In this document: positions 55,606 through 64,000 of the stretch, in pieces
Layout of the letters: the number at the start of each line of letters is the position of its first letter
Numbering within the stretch: the stretch's first letter is position 1
Translations under genes and position numbers: made by a program
Notes under the pieces: model-generated
Seen by the model: the letters and a program-made list of their open reading frames with translations, nothing else
Database searches by the model: none
What the model was told of the DNA's origin: nothing
NCBI GenBank assembly: GCA_022494885.1
Contig: JAGVSM010002760.1
Location: 28,929 to 92,928 of the forward strand
DNA from: Micrasema longulum
Taxonomy: Eukaryota; Arthropoda; Insecta; Trichoptera; Brachycentridae
Direction of reading: 5' to 3'
DNA: 64,000 nt

Positions 55606-58032
55606 TATTGATTATGGATTCATTCAATCTAAACAATAACATGGGTATAAAATGTTTGGAAATAAATACATTTTTCATTTGTTGAACAAGAAAAGCTACC
55701 TGAAGGAGATCTGTGTTATCTAGTAGTCTTGGCATTTTGGTGCTGAAAGAAGGTAATCCTGAAGTACATTATATGAATTTTATTGGATTATGAAAAAGAA
55801 GGAAGTGAATTTTTTACTTAATGGAGTTGAATTGATTGGACATGATCAATCCGCTGAAATGATTTTAAAAGCCTTGAAATCCTCTTCGAATCGTCCTCTT
55901 ACCTTATCTGTTTATTTGACAGGACCGATAACAGAGCCAAGGATAATAGCGACAATCTCCATTTAGTATGCGTAGAGAGGAAAAAATGGACAAGATTACT
56001 GTTCAGAAGATTGATTAAGATATCGGCAACAGCACGAAGGGGAATCAACGATATTATAAACACATTTTTCAAATAAATTTCTCCATAAACACGTAATAGT
56101 CCAGTGATCAGGAATAACCCAAGAAGAGTTACATTTATCAAAGCTTATCCATACTTTATTTTATTCAGTAATTGAAACATTCATAAACCTTCTTGCAAAA
56201 GTAAGCTTTGGGTATCTCTCCAAAGTTTAATTATCGGAGTGCCTTCTTAGATTGATCGTAGGCCTGATAGATAATGGAACACATTTGATCCTAAATCGTT
56301 CCAAATACTTAAAACTTAATGTTCCCAGAATTGACCAAGTCTAAAGTTTACTATTTCACTACAACCTGGAAAGATCTGTGTGTTTTATCAAGACAATTTT
56401 TATAAGTGCCTAATTTCTTTTCTTAGCCTTCTCTTTTCTTAATACTAACATAACGGATATCGTTGGTAAGTACTTACACCAAATGTAGGTTTTATAAATT
56501 ATTACATTTACCTCAGTATTTTGATTTTATTGCTTATGTTTTTTTTAATGAAAAGACCAGCCTCGATGGCAGATAAAATTAATAAAAAAGATTGCCACTT
56601 AGTAATATAAAAAATGATTCGAACAAACTTAATCTTTAAGAGAAAAACGTTATAAAATTAGATTAAGTAATAAATGTCTATAAATAAAACATGATCCTTT
56701 TGCATGACATAAAAAAAATATTTATTCCATCTTCCGGTCTGTAGCACTATCTTTGTACAACACTTTTTTTTATTATTTTTTTATTTTTATTATTAATAAA
56801 ACATATAATACAAAAATTACATATTATACTCCCAGGAGTTATTAGAAACGCATTTAAGACCGTACATAAGAAAAAACATTTTTTTGACAATACAAAATAT
56901 TATACAAATTAACACATCCGAAATTAAAAAAAAAACATTATTGTATAAGAAACATAAAACACCATCTTATATAAATTTCATAAATAATTACCAACATCAA
57001 AAAGATTTAAGAAAAAAAAAATAATTGCGACAGTTTTTTTCATCTATTGATAGTTCAAATTAAATTACGACATATTATATCTAGCTGCGATACACTTCCA
57101 CATGCTTTTTGATGCGCACGCTTACACACACCTGAAAATTTACTCTCATACAAATACACACAACCACACCCTTTTACATATATACATATATAACGCACAT
57201 ACGCACCATAATTTAACTGGTCTTTCTTTCAACCTTATCTTTATGATGTAATTAAATAATTTTTAACCGAATTTTCTATTAATAAATCATTTATATAGAT
57301 ACAATAATACATTTTTAATTCGTATTTCTGGCTAGATATCGTTAAAAAACCCAATTTTTAAAAACTTTTTTTATTATTTAATAATGGTCGTTTACGTCCG
57401 AATGGGATATTTAACCGTCTAATTCTTTAAGCGTAATTAAAAAACATCATAATATTTCACTAAAATAATTGAAAATAATATAATTAAAACCGTAAAAGGT
57501 TTTGCTGTCTCCTTTAAGAGCCTTTGAAATTAGAAAGCTTTGTAATACATCTTCTCTTGTGATGTTTTAAGAAGTACCATAATAATAATAATGGAGCTCT
57601 TTATGACTCTTGGCTAATGCAACACAATATTTTTTTCTTCTCAAGTTGCCATTTCTTTGGCTTAAGCTTTACTTCTATTTTAAGACCAGAGCCAAGTCCG
57701 TAATATTAATTTCACGTAAAGAGCCATAAGACACCGAAAAGCTGCAAGAGATGGAGGATGAGAAAAATATACAGTTTCTTATTACTTCTTAGTTACTTAA
57801 TATTTGAAAAAACCTACTGTATAAAGTAAATCAATAATTTGCAAGTATTTAAAGTTGTCAAATATTTAAATCCGCTTTATAAAACGTTATCAATTCGCAT
57901 TAACTTACCATAAAAAACGTCGAACTATTTTATTGAATTGAAATAAATTAGATATAGAGAGGAGAGTGAGTGCGGGCCAAAAAAATTAACGGTGCACTTA
58001 GCACAGTAATTACTAATAAATATATGTCTAAT
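55606..58032. other. Unassigned stretch
   Basis: About 2.4 kb without a supportable gene. At 57100-57210 a CA-rich microsatellite-like tract occurs. At 57590-57720 a loose inverted pair (TGACTCTTGGCT / AGAGCCAAG) surrounds pyrimidine-rich sequence. Confidence 0.4.
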
Positions 58033-58561
58033 ATTTTGAGTTTGTCCAAATTTTTGTAGACAAGGACTGGATTCAACTCCCTGGGGAGCAGTTAACATTA
58101 CAATTTACAACAGAGATGAAGAACATTTAAGAGAAGGTAATATAGAAGTCCAGGCATCTACAGGGCTTATGACCTGTCAATGGCTGGTTTAAGTGGCCAC
58201 TTTACACACTGTGTAACATTCACCATTCTGCCTATATTGTTGATAAATTACATGATCCATGAAGAAGTATAGAAATTGAAAAAATAACATTTTTAGGCGT
58301 TGCCTAGTATGTAGGTAAAATAATTCAATTAGATGAATCTCACCTGCATAAATACAGCTTTCAGCTCTTTAACTTCACAAACATCAACAGATGAAAGAAT
58401 TGAAGGAATATAGATGTTCAAATATAGGCAGAATGGTGAATGTTACACAGTGTGTAAAGTGGCCACTTAAACCAGCCATTGACAGGTCATAAGCCCTGTA
58501 GATGCCTAGACTTTTATATTACCTTTTCTTAAATGTTCTTCATCTCTGTTGTAATATGTTA
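58033..58561. repeat. Family C foldback, second composite
   Basis: A plus copy truncated after CATTCTGCCTATA (58033-58248) is joined to a minus copy (58249-58561) that contains the full 3' part. The arms (about 58103-58248 and 58400-58555) are closely matched inverted repeats of ~145 bases. The outer ends are the same as at 1903-2431. Confidence 0.8.
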
Positions 58562-58969
58562 ATAATAATAAATTTACTATTTTGTTAACTTTGTGGTCAA
58601 ACATATCATTTGATGCTAGTAAATAATTCTGTAATATATAACCATTAAAAGTCTATTTTTTTATAAATTTCAACTATGTAGGTACATTAATAATTCATTG
58701 GCAACCAGTGCCGTTGCTGTGGTAACTAAAATATAAATAAATTAAACTTATTTATACATATATATATATATATGTATACATATATCTTTTGCTCATTAAT
58801 GTTTCCATATGCATCGTCACATTTTTTTATTATTATTTTACACGGCTTACCGTATTTTCTTATACAGTTATACAGTCATACAAAATTAAATATATCTACT
58901 ACATTGGTACACGTGATGACAAAATTAAGATTAGGCATGCATTAAAAATTATACATTATATAAACCAAA
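58562..58969. other. Unassigned stretch with TA tract
   Basis: A (TA)n tract is at 58757-58775. No gene. Confidence 0.45.
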
Positions 58970-59200
58970 TACGTGGTGTAATGGTCAGCGCGTTTTTCTA
59001 CCAAGCAAGAGGTCTCAAGTTCGATTCCCGACATGATTTATGAAATATTTATTCAAAGGGTTTTTTTAAGACCAAAATATTTCATGGTCCCTGGACTGGT
59101 ATGGTATGGTAGCGTAAGGAACGTATGTATGTAAGCATAATTAATTAATGTAACAAAAAAAGTTACGTTGCGATTGGTGTATCAATGCAGTGCCCTATGC
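58970..59200 (+). mobile_element. SINE-A, near full length
   Basis: Head ACGTGGTGTAATGGTCAGCG, box B AGTTCGATTCCCG, then AAATATTTCATGGTCCCTGG, TAATGTAACAAAAA and the CAGTGCCCTATGCACCAGG tail. The GAT end is replaced by an unrelated GC-rich segment (GCGCGTTCCGCCCATAG). Confidence 0.85.
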
Positions 59201-59739
59201 ACCAGGCGCGTTCCGCCCATAGATACTGTGTATGCGGTGCATCCCTTAAAATTTGAAAAATAATATGAATTATACAAAAAAACCATTATAAATATGAAAT
59301 AAAACCTTCAAATATGTGCTCCTAAAATTATCACTGAGAACGTTTGGGTGCACACGATTCAAACAATATCTTCAGTATACATACCTAGCTGCATTTGCGT
59401 ATTTTCTATATCAACGTACGTACTGAATATCTACGTATCTTGTTCTTGATAGTATATGTTTTATACGCGAAATGCTGCTTGTCGAGTTGCGTCTAGTTCC
59501 CGTAGCATTTGTCCAAATTTTCGCACATGCGCTTACGGTTTATAAGGTTTTAGATTTATCTTTCGAGACTCGGAGAGATCAGAAGCATCCAACTTGTATA
59601 ATGCAAAGAAAAAAGACTCTAATAACGTTTATCATAAAGTTTGAAGTAGCGCATGATTGACACTTGGCCCAAATTTATGATCGATTGTCTCGTGTCTTGT
59701 TTTCGATGTTTTGATGTTTATATTGTTATCTCCTTTTCA

Positions 59740-59900
59740 CACCTACGGTAATCGTCCTGGAAGACCATCGATGGCGATCTTTCAGCTTTGTTCGGCGGAA
59801 CTAAGGGACACGGAATTGACGTTGGAGGACGCGAGAGTGCTGGCTAACGATAAGATCTCCCGGAAGCGTCTGGCGATGTCCACATGCTTCACTTAGTAGT
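59740..59900 (+). pseudogene. LINE C-terminal remnant
   Basis: NRPGRPSMAIFQLCSAELRD, TELTLEDARVLANDKISRKR. This follows the layout of the plus LINE at 21140-21280 (RRPGHPLLTVHRQ, SELRDENLTWEDAKKLAADR). It is thus a diverged member of the same group. It is followed by an AAGAAGAAGAAAATAATAA tail. Nothing upstream is recognisable. Confidence 0.65.
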
Positions 59901-61960
59901 GGAAAAAGAAGAAGAAAATAATAAAATTTACAGCTTCACCTCTAGATTAAATACATATCTTTTAACCCTTTTGGGTCAAAGTGGGTATCTGGGATCCCCC
60001 AGGTCAGGATACTTTTTTCAATAACGTTTTCGTTAATAATCATATTTATTTCATTTTTTGTACAATCCTAAACATAAACTCGCCACCAAAAATGGCTTGG
60101 GTGCATATTAGTTGTTTAAAATTGGAATTTTATTTACCACATAATGTATCATAATGTTGATTAATAAATAAATAAAAATGGAAGAAAACACTACGAATAC
60201 ATGTTTAAATATTGTTTATTTTGACTCATCTTGTGTAGATGTTGTAACGGGCATAAACTGCTGGGCGTCACAGACAATAATCATACGATCAATCTTTGAT
60301 TTTTTCTATGCCAAATACGTGTCTAAATACGCCGCGCTTCTAAGCCCTTTTTTTCGTGTCAAAAATGTAAGCGACGGATCGCTGGCTCTTGGCTATCTTC
60401 ATATGAGGCTACCTTGGTGTGAGTATTTAATTGACTTTTATTTTATGCTGATCCACGGTCTCTAGAATTCCCATTAATCTAGGATCGTAATTTACAGAGC
60501 CCTTTTCTACATATTTATATTTATTTGATATTTTATATTCTTCTTATGTAACACATAATTGTCACCCAAATTACATGTGGGAAACATGATGAAGTCAATC
60601 TGAGGTGCTACGGAGATGAATGTCTCGTCCAACTTTTAAATAAATCGGCACCGCATTGAGAGAAGAAACTATTGGATCGCGGAGCTGTCTCTGAAGCCTC
60701 CTGAGGTCATAGCGTGGTGTTGGATACCCGATCAGTGGACCACATTTCAGCATTATTGATGAGGCGGACCCAAGTATAACCCATGTTTTTTAAAATCTCA
60801 TCTACTACGGATCTCCGTGCTGTTCTAATTGACACTTGGTCTCGCTCGGATAATTCAATTTTAAATCTGTCAATCCACAATATTTTATCTATATTGATCA
60901 TCTTAGAAGCATAATATTTACAACTCGGAAGAATTACATCAAAAATAATTTTAGTATATTTTTTATCTTGTAAGAGTTAAATTTATGACGTTAGCGAATT
61001 TATAATCCGGATTTGTCTATTTGCCAGTTAAGATGGTTTACATTGAAATTTTAGCAGTTTATAGATAAAGATATGTGATTTATCATATTTAACGCAATTT
61101 AAGAATCAGATATTTTCATCATCACATTTAAATCAATTTAGAATTCAGTTAGAGTCTAAAATAGCAAATAATTATTGTACAAATTCACATGTTTATAATT
61201 AAATTCACATACTGAAAAGCAAGTGTTTCATTTCAGATATTTATTTCCAATACATTTCTGTATTTAATTTTGTTAAATTTAAAATCTCTGTATCCCTGTC
61301 ATGTTGTACCGTTGTGGTCTAGCCGGTGGCCGCTGGTTTTGGGAGGGAAGGATCGCAGGTTTGTGTATTGGGCATTTTTTGGACAAATGTTTACAAAGTT
61401 TAAATAATAGTTGGTTTATCGATCCTTCCCAACCGATCGTGACAATGTTAAGATATTATTTATTAAGAAAGATTAATTTAATATGGTAGAATCTCCATCA
61501 AAAAGTCACAAAAAGCGGCCTGGTGAGATTTTTGTATTTACTTATACTATTTATAAATAGGTATCATTATCTTAATAAAATAAAATAAATGAAATTATTA
61601 TTTCGACTTGTTGTATATAAGAATGAACAAGACTAAAATGTATACAGAAACAGGATAGGTGAGTCAAGTTTCTATTCGAATTAGTAAAGCACTTTGCGGG
61701 AACAAACTACAAATCTTGTCTAAACTCAAAGCTAGAGTGTGGGTTTGGTTTAGCTGTATCAACAAATTCAAAGTTTTACAGAAAATACTATTAAGAAAGT
61801 TCACTGTTTGCTGAAGTCGACAGAAGGTTTAACCGTAAGTTGGCGTTCCTTTTGTACTACGGGGTTCACGGTACAGAAGATTCGATTCAATAACAACTCT
61901 TCAGTCAATAATGATGTACTGTAAGAGCATTATTATTTACAAGATACTTGTTCAATAAAT
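59901..61960. other. Unassigned stretch with a doubtful LINE remnant
   Basis: No gene can be supported. A minus-strand frame at 60707-60901 (ARRSVVDEILKNMGYTWVRL) loosely resembles the RW.D.I...G..W..LA..R..W end of RTE proteins. The 95-codon frame at 60178-60465 has no recognisable domain. Confidence 0.35.
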
Positions 61961-61964
61961 CTGA

Positions 61965-62070
61965 TATTTTCATTGTATATAAACTCCTGATAGAATATCC
62001 ACTCTCTCATTTTCCCCTTGTCACTTTTGATAGTGCTTATTCTAAATTTTTATTAAGCCAATCAACAGGC
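61965..62070 (-). pseudogene. Short LINE 3' remnant, related to window end
   Basis: The strings TATATAAACTCCTGAT and CCCTTGTCACTTTTG.TAGTGC occur here and at 63841-63899 at similar spacing. On the minus strand both encode the last residues of a LINE protein, recognisable only in the copy at the window end. Confidence 0.5.
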
Positions 62071-62184
62071 TTAAGTTAGTCCTAATATATTGGCATTAAT
62101 GAGTAATACTCAATTTAAATATTCTAAAAATCTAATTAAATTAACAAAGTGTATAATTAACAAAAGTTATGTATATGGCATAAT

Positions 62185-62466
62185 CTAGGCGGAAATGGCA
62201 AGTGTGACGTCGCGATTCAGGAGAGACAACACCGCTTGCTTCTTGAATGCCTGCCCTTGCTGTAGGAACACATCGACAGTACCGTTTAGTGAGATTTCGT
62301 TCACTGTTTTGAAGATCCTTGGCAGAGGGGAAAAGAATCCGATGTTCGTTTTATAATTTCCCACTGCAAATACAAGATTGATGCGCAAGTTACGGCGAGA
62401 AGTTAAGATAGAATAGAAAGAAATTAAACATAATTTATTATATTCATAGTAAGCGGCGTATCTCAA
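62185..62466 (-). pseudogene. Possible LINE C-terminal fragment
   Basis: The minus-strand frame contains YKTNIGFFSPLPRIFKTVNE and VDVF. This fits a loose 'RT.Y...SP..R......VDIF' pattern of Jockey-clade C-termini. No second motif confirms it. Confidence 0.35.
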
Positions 62467-62579
62467 TCACACGAAGGTAAAGTAATCAGTCTTGCGCTTT
62501 GCTTCAGCGACGACCTTTCGAGGAATGAAATTTGGGATCTGGTAGGTGAACGCACCAACTGCATACTATTTTACGAAGC

Positions 62580-62700
62580 CCATCTTTTTTCAGTGAAATC
62601 ACTCTTTCAATTTCATATCAATATCAACCCTGCCGGGAATAGAACCCGGTACCTCGGGAGTGGTATACAAAAGTTCTAACCACTTAACCACGGGGCGAAA
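62580..62700 (-). mobile_element. tRNA-headed repeat, single copy seen
   Basis: The minus-strand head is GCCCCGTGGTTAAGTGGTTA with box A, and GGTTCTATTCCCGGCAGGGT with box B. The body runs GATATTGATATGAAATTGAA. Not SINE-A or SINE-B. The acceptor ends do not pair as in a tRNA gene. Confidence 0.55.
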
Positions 62701-63584
62701 TTATCACCACTCGATTTTCTTTTTCGGAACTTTTATCCGAGTGTAGCCATTGAGTGAAAAACACGTTCGCCCAAGATTCTGATTATATTTTACACACATA
62801 ATATTAACTCGAATATTGGTAATCCGTGGGATTCAAATAAGAGAACTATAAATATTGCATGCATGAATTAACAATCAAGATGGAACTATTTTTTTTGTTA
62901 ATTTATTAGTTATTAATGATGATGATGAATGAACACCAAGAAAAAAAAACGAAATTTTCAAATATATTTTTTTTGTGATTTTCTATATAATTAACACTGA
63001 AACACACAAAACCGTTAGACTTGCTAAAATATTGCTATTACCGCCATTGAGTAGTCATTTTTTTATGTTCTTAGAGGAATCATATGATACTATTCTGCAT
63101 TTAAAACACTTTGAAAAGTTATAGGACTTTAGGGAAAAAAAATATATGGCCGGTATCGTATGATGCCACTTTGCATTTTTTTTTATTTTTATTTATTTTA
63201 TTTTTTATTATGTACATACAATATTACATTTTAGTTATTTTAAGACATTTTTGACCTTTTTTTTTTTTTTTACAGGACTCACCAAGCCAATGAATATAGC
63301 TTGTCGGTAAAGATCCTTTACAATTAATCATATGATAGTCCTACATGGTTTTATAATAATAATTACTACTAACTTAGATATAGGGAGCGAAAAAAAAGTA
63401 CATGTAATTGATGCTTAAAAAAAAAATATTTAGAAGATGCAAAAAAAAAGCAAAAAAATAAGTGAATGATCACGCAATTTTAAGATAAAAAATAAATAAA
63501 TACAGAACCGGAGTACCAAAATTTTAAACAGAAGTGTGTACATATTTAATAGGCACAAAGCATTTTATTTAAAACATTCTTTAT
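62701..63584. other. Unassigned stretch
   Basis: A T-rich tract at 63178-63215 and another at 63258-63271 resemble reverse-oriented retroposon tails. No gene. Confidence 0.4.
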
Positions 63585-63775
63585 TAACATATCCATATCT
63601 ATATCTATCTATATGTAAGTCTATATCTATATATCATCCTCATCCATATCCATACATATTTATACCCGTACATGCACACATACATATCCATACATACATA
63701 TATACACATATATACACATACATACATACATACATACATGTGAACATACATATACACACATAAACATCCATGAGA
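63585..63775. repeat. Degenerate TATC / CATA satellite-like tract
   Basis: TATCTATATCTATCTATATG, then CATACATACATATATACACA and CATACATACATACATACATG. Apparent open frames rich in His, Tyr and Ile here are repeat translation. Confidence 0.9.
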
Positions 63776-63840
63776 ATATTACTTAGTTATAAATTCTATT
63801 TTATATAAATCTATATTTACAAATGTTCAATTTTTTTAAT

Positions 63841-64000
63841 ATATAAACTCCTGATCAAATAGCCAGTCTATTATTTTGCCCTTGTCACTTTTGGTAGTGC
63901 CATTTCTCAGATTGTTTGGTAACAAATTAAACATAACTGGAACCACATATTTTAAAGTTCTTGTCCCATATTTGTTTCTTGTCTTTGGAATCACTAAACC
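63841..64000 (-). pseudogene. LINE C-terminus, cut by window end
   Basis: The minus strand reads GLVIPKTRNKYGTRTLKYVV, PVMFNLLPNNLRN, then KSDKGKIIDWLFDQEFIY and stop. It fits the 'P..RT.YG.R......V..FN.LP..LR' C-terminus of Jockey/CR1-like elements. The upstream part lies outside the window. Confidence 0.65.

Noticed and set aside
61305..61370. tRNA-like head (TGGTCTAGCCGGTGG)
   Set aside because: There is a box-A-like string, but the expected box B is only AGGTTTGTGTATT, and no second copy or body is recognised.
63536..63763. Open frame rich in His, Ile and Tyr
   Set aside because: It is a translation of the TATC/CATA tract.
1..64000. CRISPR arrays, operons, prophage or a bacterial defence system
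   Set aside because: No regularly spaced direct repeats, no ribosome-binding-site-led gene clusters and no long coding frames. Introns, SINEs and LINEs show eukaryotic DNA.

Overview
This 64 kb window is AT-rich, repeat-dense eukaryotic DNA in which I find no intact host gene. It looks like an insect intergenic or heterochromatin-like region. The best guess is a lepidopteran, from three features: RTE-type and Jockey-type retrotransposon relics of the sort common there, a LINE 3' end carrying the 'GGCAATAAGCCCGCC' motif, and a short 'ACGGAACCCTAAA' tract near 51434. That assignment is inference. No long open frame shows bacterial features such as operons or ribosome binding sites.

Nearly all interpretable coding sequence is decayed transposable element. 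The best-preserved unit is a DNA transposon at 8473-11397. It has 34-bp terminal inverted repeats (31 of 34 matching), an ATAT target-site duplication, repeated subterminal motifs and a two-exon transposase gene on the minus strand broken by three frameshifts. A mariner transposase remnant lies just left of it (7797-8150). At least 15 non-LTR retrotransposon fragments are scattered on both strands. They are RTE-like, Jockey/CR1-like and L2-like, mostly 5'-truncated, and several have altered RT active-site residues.

Three non-coding families dominate the rest. SINE-A has a tRNA-like head, a conserved tail domain and a (GAT)n end. SINE-B is a second tRNA-headed family with an oligo-A/T end. Family C is a ~270-480 bp repeat rich in short palindromes. 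It inserts with a 14-bp target duplication and also occurs as head-to-head foldbacks. Further tRNA-headed repeats occur once each (35390, 43666, 52168, 62580). Four more dispersed families (E, F, G, H) are each seen at least twice.

Layout: 1-7 kb, family C foldback, SINE-B, SINE-A and LINE tails. 7.5-11.4 kb, mariner and the TIR transposon. 12-19 kb, SINE-A, family C and SINE-B copies. 19.6-21.3 kb, two inverted copies of one LINE, one split by a SINE. 23-28.7 kb, three LINE relics, one split by SINE-B. 29-34 kb, mostly low-copy sequence with a miRNA-like hairpin at 30532 and a LINE end. 35-39 kb, RTE relic, MITE family F and microsatellite. 40.6-48.3 kb, nested SINE/C insertion and five LINE relics. 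52-53.9 kb, the longest uninterrupted RT frame. 55-59 kb, SINE-A and a second C foldback. 59.7-64 kb, small LINE remnants and a satellite-like tract. Nestings give a partial chronology: SINE-A into LINE, SINE-B into LINE, and family C into SINE-A.
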